Assembly: GCF_030269485.1 (NCBI RefSeq)
Contig: NZ_BSTL01000010.1
Span: forward strand, 297,974-361,973
Source: Actinoplanes sp. NBRC 103695
Lineage (GTDB): Bacteria > Actinomycetota > Actinomycetes > Mycobacteriales > Micromonosporaceae
Reading direction: 5' to 3'
DNA length: 64,000 bases
A program made the translations under genes and the position numbers. The notes under the pieces are model-generated. The model saw only the letters and a program-made list of their open reading frames with translations, was not told where the DNA came from and did no database searches. Shown here in pieces: positions 24,218 through 33,533 of this stretch. Positions within the stretch are counted from its first letter, which is position 1. Each line of letters begins with the position of its first letter.

Positions 24218-25401
24218 ACCTCTATCCGATGGCTCTCCGGCTCGACGGCCGGCGCGTGCTGGTGGTCGGCGGCGGCGCGGTGGCCACCCGCAGGATGCCC
24301 GCGCTGCTCGCGGCCGGTGCGCGGGTCGAGGTCGTCTCGCCCGAGCTGACCCCGGCGCTGCGAGGGCTGGCCGACCAGGGCCGGCTGACGTGGAACGAAC
24401 GTTCTTTCCACCCGGACGACGTGCGGGGCGCCTGGCTGGTGCAGGTGGCGGTCGACGATCCCGTCGCGGCGGCAGCGGTCAGTGCGGCCGCCGAGGAGCA
24501 CCAGATCTTCTGCGTACGCGCGGACGACCGCGACGCGGCGACGGCCTGGACCCCGGCCGTCACCCGGCACGGCGAGATCACCGTGGCGGTGACCGACAGC
24601 GGCGACAGGCGCCGCGCCATCGGCGTCCGTGACCTGGTGGCCGGCGCCCTGGAGTCGGCGACGGCGGCCGAGCCGATGCCTGCGGGCGTGGCGCTGGTCG
24701 GCTCCGGTCCGGGCGACCCCGAGCTGATCACCGTGCTGGGCCGGCGCCTGCTCGCCGCGGCCGACGTCGTGGTCGCCGACCGGCTGGTGCCCGGGTCGCT
24801 GCTGGGCGAGTTGCGGCCGGACGCCGAGTTCGTGGACGCCGCCAAGATCCCGTACGGGCCGTCGGCCGCGCAGGAGGAGATCAACCGGATCCTGGTCGAC
24901 CGGGCCAAGGCCGGGAAGTTCGTGGTGCGGCTCAAGGGCGGTGACCCGTACGTCTTCGGGCGGGGCGGCGAGGAGGCGATCGCCTGCGCCGAGGCCGGTG
25001 TCCCGGTGCGGGTGGTGCCGGGCGTGACCAGCGCGATCGCGGCGCCCGCCCTGGCCGGCATCCCGGTCACCCAGCGCGGGGTGGCACACGAGTTCACCGT
25101 GGTGTCCGGGCACGTGCCGCCGGACAGCCCGGCGTCGCTGGTGGACTGGGCGGCGCTGGCCCGGATGCGCGGGACGGTGGTCGTACTCATGGGATTGAAG
25201 AACTTGAAGTCGATCACCGAGGCGCTGATCAGGCACGGGCGGGACGACGCGACCCCGGCCGCCGTCGTCCAGGAGGGCTCGACGGACGCACAACGCAGCC
25301 TGCGCACCACCCTGGGCGCGATCGCGGCGGACGTCGTCGAGGCCGGCATCCGGCCGCCCGCGGTCGTCGTGATCGGAGAAGTCGCCGCAATCGTGGCGTG
25401 A
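24214..25401 (+). CDS. cobA: Fused precorrin-2 dehydrogenase / uroporphyrinogen-III C-methyltransferase
   Basis: 395 residues. Residues 1-150 are a CysG(B)/Met8-type NAD-binding domain (VLVVGGGAVATRRM; WTPAVTRHGEITVAVTDSG). Residues 158-395 are the SAM-dependent methyltransferase (ALVGSGPGDPELIT, VVADRLVP, VRLKGGDPYVFGRGGEE, VVPGVTSAIAAPALAGIPVTQRG). The pair converts uroporphyrinogen III to precorrin-2 and on to sirohydrochlorin, so it serves both cobalamin and sirohaem synthesis. It lacks a visible chelatase-specific tail. It is the last gene of the cobC-cobT-cobA unit. Confidence 0.93.
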   Translation: MNLYPMALRLDGRRVLVVGGGAVATRRMPALLAAGARVEVVSPELTPALRGLADQGRLTWNERSFHPDDVRGAWLVQVAVDDPVAAAAVSAAAEEHQIFCVRADDRDAATAWTPAVTRHGEITVAVTDSGDRRRAIGVRDLVAGALESATAAEPMPAGVALVGSGPGDPELITVLGRRLLAAADVVVADRLVPGSLLGELRPDAEFVDAAKIPYGPSAAQEEINRILVDRAKAGKFVVRLKGGDPYVFGRGGEEAIACAEAGVPVRVVPGVTSAIAAPALAGIPVTQRGVAHEFTVVSGHVPPDSPASLVDWAALARMRGTVVVLMGLKNLKSITEALIRHGRDDATPAAVVQEGSTDAQRSLRTTLGAIAADVVEAGIRPPAVVVIGEVAAIVA

Positions 25402-25430
25402 ATCTTGTGACTGAGGGGTAACTCACCGAA

Positions 25431-25805
25431 ATGGAGCCCAGACCACAGATGATGGTTACCGGGGTTGTCCTCGATGCCCCGGACGCGAACGATTTAGCCG
25501 CCTTCTACCAGCGCCTGCTGGGCTGGTCGGTGATCTCGGAGGATCCGGGATGGGTCCGGCTGGCGGCACCCGCCGGTGGCGCCGGCCTGTCCTTCCAGAC
25601 CGAGAGCGATTACCGGCGCCCGGTCTGGCCCGCGAAGCCCGGCGACCCCCAGATGAGCGTGCACCTGGACATCCAGGTGGCTGATCTGGAGGAGGCCGGG
25701 AGGCACGCCGAGAAGGCGGGCGCGACGCTGGCGGACTTCCAGCCGCAGGACGACGTCCGGGTCTACATCGACCCGGACGGCCACCCCTTCTGCCTTTACC
25801 TCTAG
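25431..25805 (+). CDS. VOC superfamily protein (glyoxalase/bleomycin-resistance fold)
   Basis: 124 residues forming two beta-alpha-beta-beta-beta units: MMVTGVVLDAPDANDLAAFYQRLLGW at the N-terminus and MSVHLDIQVADLEEAGRHAEKAGA in the second half, ending DPDGHPFCLYL. The His and Glu positions fit a metal-binding dioxygenase/glyoxalase fold, but the substrate is not readable. The last four bases overlap the convergent otsA stop. Confidence 0.85.
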   Translation: MEPRPQMMVTGVVLDAPDANDLAAFYQRLLGWSVISEDPGWVRLAAPAGGAGLSFQTESDYRRPVWPAKPGDPQMSVHLDIQVADLEEAGRHAEKAGATLADFQPQDDVRVYIDPDGHPFCLYL

Positions 25806-27199
25806 CTCTCGTCGGGTACGCCGAGCTCGTCCAGGAAGCTCTTCGCCCAGGCCGCGACGTCGTGGCTGCGCAGGTGGCGATGCATGGTGCGCATCCGGCG
25901 CTTCTGGTCGGACGGCTCGGCGGCCACGGCGCGCAACAGGGCGTCCTTGACGCCGTCCGGGTCGTGTGGGTTGCACAGGAACGCCTGACGCATCTCGGTC
26001 GCGGCGCCGGCGAACTCGCTGAGCACCAGCGCGCCGCCGCGGCCCTCGCGGGACGCCACATATTCCTTGGCGACCAGGTTCATGCCATCACGCAGCGGCG
26101 TGACCATCATGATGTCGGCCGCCGAGTAGAGCGCCGCCAGCTCGGCCTTGGGCATCGACTGGTGCAGGTAATGCACCGCGGGCACACCCACGCGCCCGAA
26201 CTCGCCGTTGATCCGGCCCACCTCGCGCTCCACGCGTACGCGGAGGGTCTGGTAGTGCTCGACCCGCTCCCGGCTGGGCGTGGCGACCTGCACCATCACC
26301 GCGTCGCCGACCTTGAGCTTGCCGTCCGCGAGCAGCTCGCGGAACGCCTTGAGCCGCAGCTCGATGCCCTTGGTGTAGTCGAGCCGGTCGACGCCCAGGA
26401 TGATCGTCTCGGGGTCGCCCAGCTCGGCCCGGATCTCCTTGGCCCGGGCCTGCACCTTGGGGTCGGCGGCGAGCCGTTCCATGTCCTTGGTGTCGATGCT
26501 GATCGGGAAGGCGCCGGCCTTCACCTTGCGGCCGTCCACCTGGATCGACTGGCCCTCGTAGCGCAGGCCGAGCAGGTGCCGGGCGAGCCGGACGAAGTTC
26601 TGTGCGGCCAGCCGCTGCTGGAAACCGACCAGGTCGGCGCCGAGCAGCCCGCGCAGCACCTCGGCGCGGAACGGCATCTGCATGAACAGCTCGATCGGCG
26701 GGAACGGGATGTGCAGGAAGAAACCGATCCGCAGGTCGGGGCGCAGCTCACGGAGCATCGCCGGCACCAGCTGGAGCTGGTAGTCCTGCACCCAGACCGT
26801 CGCGCCCTCGTCGGCCACCTCGGCCGCGGCCTCGGCGAAACGCTGGTTGACCTGCCGGTACGCCTCGCGCCACCGGCGCTTGTAGACCGGTGTCTCGACG
26901 GCGTCGTGGTAGAGCGGCCAGATCGTGGCGTTGGACTGGCCCTCGTAGTACCGCTCGAGCTCCTCGGCGCTCAGTGGCACCGGGTGGATCTTGATGCCCT
27001 CCAGCTCGAACGGGTCCGGGGCGTCGCCGTCGCCGCCCGCCCAGCCGATCCAGGTACCCCGATGCTCGACGAGGACCGGATGCAGGGCGGTGACCAGACC
27101 GCCCGGACTGGGCCGCCACTGCCGCTCGCCGTCGTCGCTGATCACCTCATCGACGGGCAGACGGTTGGCGACAACGACGAAGGAACTTCGTTCGGCCAC
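25802..27199 (-). CDS. otsA: Trehalose-6-phosphate synthase OtsA
   Basis: 465 residues of glycosyltransferase family 20: VVANRLPVDE at the N-terminus, WQDYQL-like VWVQDYQLQLVPAML, GFFLHIPFP near residue 158, GVDRLDYTKGIELRLKAF near residue 263, and the donor-binding TPLRDGMNLVAKEY near residue 362. It joins glucose from a nucleotide sugar to glucose-6-phosphate for the osmolyte and cell-envelope precursor trehalose. No otsB lies next to it here. The usual length is 460-500 residues. Confidence 0.95.
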   Translation of the reverse strand: MAERSSFVVVANRLPVDEVISDDGERQWRPSPGGLVTALHPVLVEHRGTWIGWAGGDGDAPDPFELEGIKIHPVPLSAEELERYYEGQSNATIWPLYHDAVETPVYKRRWREAYRQVNQRFAEAAAEVADEGATVWVQDYQLQLVPAMLRELRPDLRIGFFLHIPFPPIELFMQMPFRAEVLRGLLGADLVGFQQRLAAQNFVRLARHLLGLRYEGQSIQVDGRKVKAGAFPISIDTKDMERLAADPKVQARAKEIRAELGDPETIILGVDRLDYTKGIELRLKAFRELLADGKLKVGDAVMVQVATPSRERVEHYQTLRVRVEREVGRINGEFGRVGVPAVHYLHQSMPKAELAALYSAADIMMVTPLRDGMNLVAKEYVASREGRGGALVLSEFAGAATEMRQAFLCNPHDPDGVKDALLRAVAAEPSDQKRRMRTMHRHLRSHDVAAWAKSFLDELGVPDES

Positions 27200-27303
27200 G
27201 CTGAGTGCACCTCCGGGTCGTTGCTAGTTCCCACCGACGAGCCTACTGTGCGTAGCTGGATGCGGAGTCCCCGGTTGTGGCAGCTGGGTGGCATCCTGGT
27301 CCG

Positions 27304-27837
27304 GTGAGCCTGTCCGATGATCTTCCCCCGCCGCGACGGCCCCTGTTCTTCCCTGTGGTCATTGCCACCACGTTTCTCAGCATCATCGGCATCTCCGCCG
27401 GCATTCTCCTGGCCAACGAGCGCGACCGCCGCGAGGCGCTGAACCCGGTGAACAACACCCCGGCCATCGTCGACAGCCCAGCCGCGCCCGATCCTTCGCC
27501 TTCTCTGGATGGCGAGCCCTGCCGGCCGGAGACCCTCGACGCCGCCGCAAACGCCGGATACCCCGGACCGCTGGTCATAGTCCTGCATCTGCGCACCAAG
27601 AGTTCGGACGTCTACATCTGCCGGGATGCGTCCGACCAGCTCTTCTACCACGCCGACAACGGTGGCGAGGACCAGTGGATCGAGGGCGAGACCGCGCTCT
27701 TCCTGGCCGGCGTCGAGCGGCGCTCGGACGATTACCTGGCCACCGCCAACGACGGGACGACGCTCTCCGTGACCAAGAAGCGGCTGGTGGTGACCCACCG
27801 GGACGGCGGTAAGGAGACCCAGGCGGCGATCGGCTGA
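27304..27837 (+). CDS. Small single-pass membrane protein
   Basis: 177 residues with one transmembrane segment near the N-terminus (FFPVVIATTFLSIIGISAGILL, about residues 14-35). An acidic Pro-rich linker follows, then an extracytoplasmic domain of about 110 residues containing two cysteines (GEPCRPETL and VYICRDASD) that may pair. I do not recognise a family. The GTG at 27304 gives MSLSDDLPPPRRPL, a typical cytoplasmic head. It is divergent from otsA. Confidence 0.65.
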   Translation: MSLSDDLPPPRRPLFFPVVIATTFLSIIGISAGILLANERDRREALNPVNNTPAIVDSPAAPDPSPSLDGEPCRPETLDAAANAGYPGPLVIVLHLRTKSSDVYICRDASDQLFYHADNGGEDQWIEGETALFLAGVERRSDDYLATANDGTTLSVTKKRLVVTHRDGGKETQAAIG

Positions 27838-27936
27838 GGAATGCGGGGGAGGGTCGGCGGGGTTGCAACACTGGTGCCCTGGGAGGATGGGTGCCGATAG
27901 CTCACAATCGTCGTCGACACGGAGGTAGGCCGCACC

Positions 27937-29613
27937 GTGGCCCAGTACATCTACACGCTGGAGAAGGCGCGCAAGGCGCACGGCGACAAGGTCGTGCTCG
28001 ACAACGTCACGTTGAGCTTCCTGCCCGGCGCCAAGATCGGTGTGGTCGGCCCGAACGGCGCCGGTAAGTCCACGCTGCTCAAGGTGATGGCCGGCCTGGA
28101 GACGCTGAGCAACGGCGAGGCCCGGCTGATGCCCGGCTTCACCGTGGGCATGCTCGCGCAGGAGCCGCCGCTCAACGAGACCAAGACCGTCCTCGGCAAC
28201 ATCGAGGAAGCGGTCGCCGAGACCAAGGCGAAACTCGACCGGTTCAACAAGATCGCCGAGGAGATGGCGACCGACTACACCGACGAGCTGATGGAAGAGA
28301 TGGGCAAGCTGCAGGAGCAGCTCGACAACGTCAACGCCTGGGACCTCGACTCGCAGCTCGAGCTCGCCATGGACGCGTTGCGCTGCCCGGCGCCGGACGC
28401 CGACGTCACCCAGCTCTCCGGTGGCGAGCGCCGCCGGGTCGCCCTCTGCAAGCTGCTGCTCGAGGCGCCCGACCTGCTCCTGCTGGACGAGCCCACCAAC
28501 CACCTGGACGCCGAGAGCGTGCAGTGGCTGGAGCAGCACCTGGCCAAGTACGCCGGCACCGTCATCGCCATCACGCACGACCGGTACTTCCTGGACAACG
28601 TGGCCGGCTGGATCCTCGAGCTGGACCGCGGCCGGGCGATCGGCTACGAGGGCAACTACTCGACGTACCTGGAGAAGAAGCAGCAGCGACTCTCGGTCGA
28701 GGGCCGCAAGGACGCCAAGATGAAGCGGCGGCTCTCCGAGGAGCTCGAGTGGGTCCGCTCGAACGCCAAGGCGCGGCAGACCAAGAGCAAGGCCCGCCTC
28801 GAGCGGTACGAGGAGATGGCCACCGAGGCGGAGAAGACCCGGAAGCTGGACTTCGAGGAGATCCAGATCCCGCCGGGCCCGCGCCTGGGCAACACCGTCA
28901 TCGAGTCCAACGACCTGGTCAAGGGCTTCGACGACCGGGTCCTGATCAACCACCTGTCGTTCTCGCTGCCGCGCAACGGCATCGTCGGCATCATCGGCCC
29001 GAACGGCGTCGGCAAGACCACGCTGTTCAAGACCATCGTCGGGTTCGAGAAGCCGGACGCCGGCCAGGTCCGGGTCGGCGAGACCGTGTCGCTGTCGTAC
29101 GTCGACCAGAACCGCTCCGGCCTGGACGGCACCAAGACCGTGTGGGAGGTCGTCTCGGACGGCCTGGACCACCTGATGGTCGGCAAGGTCGAGATGCCGT
29201 CCCGGGCGTACGTGGCCGCCTTCGGCTTCAAGGGCCCGGACCAGCAGAAGCCGGTCAAGGTCCTGTCCGGCGGCGAGCGCAACCGGCTCAACCTCGCGAT
29301 GACGCTGAAGATCGGCGGCAACGTGATCCTGCTCGACGAGCCGACCAACGACCTGGACGTGGAGACGCTCTCCAGCCTGGAGAACGCGCTGCTCGACTTC
29401 CCGGGCTGCGCCGTGGTCATCTCCCACGACCGGATGTTCCTGGACCGCGTGGCCACCCACATGCTGGCGTGGGAGGGCACCGAGGAGGAACCGGACAAGT
29501 GGTTCTGGTTCGAGGGCAACTACGAGGCGTACGAGAAGAACAAGATCGACCGCCTCGGCGCCGACGCGGCACGCCCGCACCGGGTCACCTACCGCAAGCT
29601 GACTCGTGACTAA
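27937..29613 (+). CDS. ettA: ABC-F ATPase EttA (energy-dependent translational throttle)
   Basis: 558 residues with two ABC domains and no membrane segments. Walker A motifs are GPNGAGKST near residue 39 and GPNGVGKTT near residue 357; signature LSGGERRRVAL and LSGGERNRLNL; both Walker B end in LLLDEPTNHLD and LLDEPTNDLD. The linker between them has the charged P-site tRNA-interacting helices and an EttA-type arm. EttA binds the ribosomal E site and gates elongation by the ATP/ADP ratio. GTG start with GGAGGTAGG upstream. It overlaps the next gene by eight bases. Confidence 0.95.
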   Translation: MAQYIYTLEKARKAHGDKVVLDNVTLSFLPGAKIGVVGPNGAGKSTLLKVMAGLETLSNGEARLMPGFTVGMLAQEPPLNETKTVLGNIEEAVAETKAKLDRFNKIAEEMATDYTDELMEEMGKLQEQLDNVNAWDLDSQLELAMDALRCPAPDADVTQLSGGERRRVALCKLLLEAPDLLLLDEPTNHLDAESVQWLEQHLAKYAGTVIAITHDRYFLDNVAGWILELDRGRAIGYEGNYSTYLEKKQQRLSVEGRKDAKMKRRLSEELEWVRSNAKARQTKSKARLERYEEMATEAEKTRKLDFEEIQIPPGPRLGNTVIESNDLVKGFDDRVLINHLSFSLPRNGIVGIIGPNGVGKTTLFKTIVGFEKPDAGQVRVGETVSLSYVDQNRSGLDGTKTVWEVVSDGLDHLMVGKVEMPSRAYVAAFGFKGPDQQKPVKVLSGGERNRLNLAMTLKIGGNVILLDEPTNDLDVETLSSLENALLDFPGCAVVISHDRMFLDRVATHMLAWEGTEEEPDKWFWFEGNYEAYEKNKIDRLGADAARPHRVTYRKLTRD

Positions 29614-30010
29614 ATACGTCCATGACGTGGCCGTCCGCTGGTCCGACATGGACGTGTACGGCCATGTCAACAACGCGCGCTTCCTCACCCTGTACGAGGA
29701 GGCGCGCGTCGCCATGTTCTTCCTCGCCGCGCGCGAGCAGGGCGTGACCTCGTTCGAGGAGGGCATCGTGATCTCCCGGCACGAGGTCGACTATCTGCGA
29801 CCGGTGGATTTCGGACGTCCGGTCCGCATCGAGACGTGGGTCTCGCAGCTGCGTGCGGCCAGCTTCGTCGTGTCGTACGAGCTCTTCGACGAGGGTGAGC
29901 TCGCCGGGCGGGCCAAATCCTGGTGCGTGCCGTACAACCTGGCGGAGGGCTTCCCGCGCCGGCTGTCCGAGGCGGAGCGGGACTTCCTCAAGCCGTACGT
30001 CGAGCAATGA
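29606..30010 (+). CDS. Acyl-CoA thioesterase (4HBT hot-dog fold)
   Basis: 134 residues of YbgC/4-hydroxybenzoyl-CoA-thioesterase type. RWSDMDVYGHVNNARFLTLYEEAR holds the catalytic aspartate near residue 14 and EVDYLRPVDFGRPVRIET the core strand. It hydrolyses acyl-CoA thioesters of unknown chain length. It starts inside ettA and its stop is ATGA with the next gene, so the three are translated together. Confidence 0.9.
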   Translation: MTKYVHDVAVRWSDMDVYGHVNNARFLTLYEEARVAMFFLAAREQGVTSFEEGIVISRHEVDYLRPVDFGRPVRIETWVSQLRAASFVVSYELFDEGELAGRAKSWCVPYNLAEGFPRRLSEAERDFLKPYVEQ

Positions 30011-30654
30011 GCCTTTCCGGAATCCCGGACGCCGGCGCCTTCCTGGCGCGTCTGGTCCGGCTGGACCGCGGCGCCCCGGTGCGCCTGCGACCGTCCGGCC
30101 CGCGGGTCGCGCTGTGGGGTCACCTGCCGTGGGACGTGCTGGTCACCCGCGAGGTTGACGGCGCCGTCGAGGGCGACGTGACCGTGTCGGCCGCCGAGCT
30201 GCTGGCCACACTCTCCGTTTCGTCCCCTGAGCTTCCGCCGCGGCGTGATGCCGACTGGCGGTGGCCACTCCCGGCGCCGTCAGGTGCCGTCGTCGAGCAT
30301 GTCGCCGTCTCCGAGCTCTCGCGGCTCGCCGTGGCCGCGGCCGGGACACTGCGCGAAGTCACCGGTGGTGGGCTCGGCCGGGCGGTCGGACAACGCGCCG
30401 TTCGTGACGCTTTGCTTGACCACGTTGCACTCGTAGTCACCACTGCCGATGGCGATTCAGTGGAGATTCCGCAACGACTCGTTCAGGCGGTGTCACGGAT
30501 GGGATTTCTCGGACCGGCCGATGTGGAGGGTCCTGACGCGAGAGTGCTCGTCTCGGGACGCTGGGTGGGACTTTCCGCACCATATGGAGTTGCATGGCTA
30601 CAGCGGGTCAAGAATCTGGCTGTTATGCCCATCTCGACTCACCCGAAAGGGTGA
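30007..30654 (+). CDS. Conserved hypothetical protein downstream of ettA-thioesterase
   Basis: 215 residues starting at the ATG of an ATGA overlap with the thioesterase gene. It has no signal peptide, membrane segment or known motif. Noticeable stretches are RVALWGHLPWDVLVTREV and ARVLVSGRWVGLSAPYGVAWLQR. I recall similar unnamed proteins in this position in Micromonosporaceae but know of no function. Confidence 0.7.
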   Translation: MSLSGIPDAGAFLARLVRLDRGAPVRLRPSGPRVALWGHLPWDVLVTREVDGAVEGDVTVSAAELLATLSVSSPELPPRRDADWRWPLPAPSGAVVEHVAVSELSRLAVAAAGTLREVTGGGLGRAVGQRAVRDALLDHVALVVTTADGDSVEIPQRLVQAVSRMGFLGPADVEGPDARVLVSGRWVGLSAPYGVAWLQRVKNLAVMPISTHPKG

Positions 30655-30785
30655 TGGCCCATCGACTGTCCGGTCGCGCCCTCCGGTTGGGGGGATGACC
30701 TCCGAGATCTGTACGGGTAGCGTCGCTGCCCGGGGTCACCGCTACGTCCGGCGGTTCGGCCTGCTGGGGAGCGAGGTGCACAACG

Positions 30786-31367
30786 ATGCCGTGGTGGTCA
30801 TGGCGGCCAGGATCGTCCGCGGGCGGCCGGCCCGAGGCCGGTGGCGAGGTCGCGTTGCAAAGCAGCGTCCGCGTCGCGATACCCGCCCAGCGTGAGCCCG
30901 GACATGCGGCTCCGCCGGCGGAACTGTCCACGATCGACGAGGGCGACCAGGTTCAGCCAGTCACGCTGGACCGCATCGGCAAAGCCCTCGATCTGCTCGA
31001 CATCCGGTTCCTCGCCGACGGCGGCGGGAGCCTGCTGGCCATGTGGGAACGGCACGCGGTGCTGTTCACCCTCGAAGGGCCCGACGACGAGATCCTGGTG
31101 ATGCGAGCCCGGCCGCACTCCACCGTGCCGCCGGACTGGGCCGACCGGGCCTACCGCGTCGTCAACGAGTGGAACCACACCCGCCGGTTCTGCAAGGCGT
31201 ATGTGGGCGACCCGACCGAGCGGGGGCAGCTTCCGATCTACGCGGAGCTGCAGGTGCCGCTCAACTCGGGGGCTCATGATGCCCTGCTTGTGGAGATGCT
31301 GGACTGCGGTGCTGCTGTTGCCACGTCGTTTGTGGACTGGCTGCATGATGAGGGTGCTCTGCTTTAA
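30786..31367 (+). CDS. YbjN-domain protein
   Basis: 193 residues. Residues about 55-190 form a YbjN/type III-chaperone-like domain: ALDLLDIRFLADGGGSLLAMWERHAVLF, PDWADRAYRVVNEWNHTRRFCKAYVG, and YAELQVPLNSGAHDALLVEMLDCG. The first 50 residues (MPWWSWRPGSSAGG...) are probably flexible. YbjN proteins influence stress and surface traits in other bacteria; no target is evident here. ATG 30786 follows GAGG at a spacing of nine. Confidence 0.8.
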   Translation: MPWWSWRPGSSAGGRPEAGGEVALQSSVRVAIPAQREPGHAAPPAELSTIDEGDQVQPVTLDRIGKALDLLDIRFLADGGGSLLAMWERHAVLFTLEGPDDEILVMRARPHSTVPPDWADRAYRVVNEWNHTRRFCKAYVGDPTERGQLPIYAELQVPLNSGAHDALLVEMLDCGAAVATSFVDWLHDEGALL

Positions 31368-31471
31368 CCCGGGTTGGGCTTGGGTTAGGCCGGGTTGGGC
31401 TTGGGTTATCCCGGGTGGGGCTTGGGTTGCCTGGGTGGGGCTTGGGTTAGCCCGGGATGGGCTGGGCTGGG
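31368..31471. repeat. G-rich tandem repeats after the YbjN gene
   Basis: Five imperfect units of 20-22 bp with the core GGGCTTGGGTTA start at about 31368, 31390, 31410, 31431 and 31451, beginning at the stop codon of the YbjN gene. The unit is strongly G-rich on the top strand and could form G-quadruplex structures. Confidence 0.8.
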
Positions 31472-31509
31472 TGCGGTGACGTGCTGTTTTTGGATTTGCT
31501 GGGTGTGTA

Positions 31510-31645
31510 CGGCTGCTGAGCTGGCTGGTCGTCGCTTCGCTCCTCCGGGCATTTCGCCCCGGGGAGCTGACGACTTGGCCACGAAAAAGCACCTCGGCTT
31601 CGCCTGGCACTTTTTCGCGGCCAAGTCGTCAGCGGGCGAAATGCG
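31510..31645. repeat. 136-bp palindromic element, copy 1
   Basis: This segment recurs at 39308-39443 with, by my reading, five differences and no gaps. Its right two-thirds form a long hairpin: GCATTTCGCCC pairs with GGGCGAAATGC at the outside, and GCTGACGACTTGGCC...GAAAAAG pairs with CTTTTTC...GGCCAAGTCGTCAGC inside. No coding potential is credible. It could be a MITE, a REP-like element or a structured RNA. It lies in the 390-base gap between convergent genes. Confidence 0.85.
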
Positions 31646-31740
31646 GGTGGTTGCGCTTTCCCGCCTGCGGGTGGTTGCGCTTTGCCCGCTTGCGGGTGGT
31701 TGCGCTTTGCCCGCTTGCGGGTGGTTGCGCTTTGCCCTCT
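31642..31740. repeat. 24-25-bp tandem repeats next to palindromic copy 1
   Basis: TGCGGGTGGTTGCGCTTT starts at 31642, 31666, 31691 and 31716; the units end in CCCGCTT. The first unit begins within the right end of the palindromic element, so the array seems to have grown from it. Confidence 0.85.
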
Positions 31741-31757
31741 TGTTGCTTCGCTTTGTG

Positions 31758-33035
31758 TTAGTTGAGCGGGAACATGCCGACTCGGCCGTGGTACTCCCTG
31801 CCCAGCTTGTCTGTGTCGCTACCTACCAGCAGGCCGTTGGCGGTGGGGATCAGTGCCCTTACGCCTACGCCTCGGCTGCGGGAAGGATTCCACGGGAGGG
31901 ACTTTCCGGTGGTGGGGCTTACTGCGCCGATGCCCTCGCGCTTGACTGCGCCGGCTCCGGGGCCCTTGGCGTCGCTGCCGTAAGGGTTGTCCTGGTAACG
32001 CTGGTGGCCGCCCAGGTAGACCGCGGCGCCCGTTACCGCCACCGCGTAGAGGGAGTCGCCGCCTGTCCGCTGGACCCAGGTCGGGTTGTGCAGGCCGGCG
32101 CCGGCCACCTCGAAACGGGCCGCCGAGTCGCACAGCTTGACCGGGGACGAGGCGCGGCCGGTCGCGGCCACCACCAGGTAGCGGCCGTCCGGCGAGAACT
32201 TGACCTGCCGCAGGTAGGTGTCGAAGCCCGCCATGCACACCGGCTTGTAGGCGTTGGTGTACCAGCTGGACAGCGAGGCGGTCGCGCCGCTGACATCGAA
32301 CATGGCGATCTGCGTACGGTCCGCGGAGCCCGCCTTGAGGATCGCCCCGATCGCGATCAGCTTGGTGCCGTCCGCGGTGACGTCGAGGTGCTCGACCCGG
32401 GCCCGCTGCAGGCCGGGCGCGGAGAGCCGGGCGTCGAAACCGCGGTCCACCGCGCCGGTGTTCGCGTCCATCCGGGCCAGCGCGACCCGGGGCGTGCCGC
32501 TGATCGCGGTGAACGTGCCACCCGCGTAGAGCCACCTGCCGCGGACCGCGAGCGCCCGGGCGTCACCCCAGTTCTGCGTCGCGAGGAAGCCGGGAACCCG
32601 CTGGCTGTTGCTCAGGGACACCCGGGCCAGGCCGCGCTGGGCGGCGCCGTTCACCGTCTTGAACGCCCCACCCAGATAGACCGTGCCACCGGCGCCGGCC
32701 GCGAGGGAGTACACGGCGCCGTCGACGGACGGGGCGAACGGGCGGACAACGCCGTCGTTCAGGCCGTACGCGAAGATGTTGCGACGGGCGTACGTCCTGG
32801 TTTTGCTGCTGTTGGTGACCTCGGTGAAGCTCCCGGCGACCACGACGGTGTCACCCACCACGGCGATGGCCCACACGGTGCCGCCGGTCACATGCGGGGT
32901 GAAGTCCACGGGATTGACCGAGACCACTTTGGGGTGGGCCAGATCGGCGGCGGCCGGTCCCGCGACGGCCAGACCGGCGGCGGTCAGCAGAGCGGTGGCG
33001 GTCAGCAGGGCGGCGGCGGAGAGGCGTCGACGCAT
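31758..33035 (-). CDS. Secreted beta-propeller repeat protein
   Basis: 425 residues with a Sec signal peptide (RRRLSAAALLTATALLTAAGLAVAGPAAA). About six blade-like repeats follow, with motifs such as TVVVAGSFTEV, GTVYLGGAFKTVNG, RWLYAGGTFTAISGTPR and AAVYLGGHQRYQ, as in extracellular delta-60/PQQ-like propellers. Two internal cysteines (KPVCMAG, VKLCDSA) may form a disulphide. ATG 33035 follows GGAG. Probably exported and bound or released outside the cell; no catalytic site is seen. Confidence 0.8.
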   Translation of the reverse strand: MRRRLSAAALLTATALLTAAGLAVAGPAAADLAHPKVVSVNPVDFTPHVTGGTVWAIAVVGDTVVVAGSFTEVTNSSKTRTYARRNIFAYGLNDGVVRPFAPSVDGAVYSLAAGAGGTVYLGGAFKTVNGAAQRGLARVSLSNSQRVPGFLATQNWGDARALAVRGRWLYAGGTFTAISGTPRVALARMDANTGAVDRGFDARLSAPGLQRARVEHLDVTADGTKLIAIGAILKAGSADRTQIAMFDVSGATASLSSWYTNAYKPVCMAGFDTYLRQVKFSPDGRYLVVAATGRASSPVKLCDSAARFEVAGAGLHNPTWVQRTGGDSLYAVAVTGAAVYLGGHQRYQDNPYGSDAKGPGAGAVKREGIGAVSPTTGKSLPWNPSRSRGVGVRALIPTANGLLVGSDTDKLGREYHGRVGMFPLN

Positions 33036-33101
33036 GTTGGGCGGCTCCAGAGTCGGGTGGCGGTCAACCCGATCAACGAACAAGCCGTCCCATGGATGCG
33101 A

Positions 33102-33533
33102 TCAGTCCGAGTTCACCATGAATTGGGCGGCTTTCTCCAAATAGTTCCAGAGGGCCGAATAGTGCGGTTCTGGCAGACCAAGAGAGTCGACCGCCGTACG
33201 CATGTGCTTGAGCCACGCGTCGCGCGCCGCCGGGCTCACCTGGAAGGGCGCGTGCCGCATCCGCAGCCGGGGATGCCCGCGGGACGCCGAGTACGTGTTC
33301 GGGCCGCCCCAGTACTGCATCAGGAACAGCGTCAGCCGGTCGGCGGCCGGGCCCAGGTCCTCCTCCGGGTACATCGGCCGGAGGATCGGATCACCGGCCA
33401 CGCCCTCGTAGAAGACGTCGACCAGGCGCCGGAACGTCGGCTCACCACCGACCGCGACGAAGAAGCTCGCCTCCTCGACCGGTGGCGGTTCCTTGGCCGC
33501 CGGCGTCAGCGGCAACTCTCGGGGTGCGGTCAC
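33102..33533 (-). CDS. glbO: Group 2 truncated haemoglobin (GlbO type)
   Basis: 143 residues with the 2/2 globin pattern: FRRLVDVFYEGVAGDPILRPMYPEEDL, LTLFLMQYWGGPNTYSASRGHPRLRMRHAPF with the proximal histidine in MRHAPF, and a C-terminal HYSALWNYLEKAAQFM. The Tyr and Trp residues of the distal network are in place. GlbO proteins bind O2 and support respiration or detoxify NO and peroxide. The GTG at 33533 is in a GTGA overlap with the MFS gene, so the two are cotranslated. Confidence 0.92.
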   Translation of the reverse strand: MTAPRELPLTPAAKEPPPVEEASFFVAVGGEPTFRRLVDVFYEGVAGDPILRPMYPEEDLGPAADRLTLFLMQYWGGPNTYSASRGHPRLRMRHAPFQVSPAARDAWLKHMRTAVDSLGLPEPHYSALWNYLEKAAQFMVNSD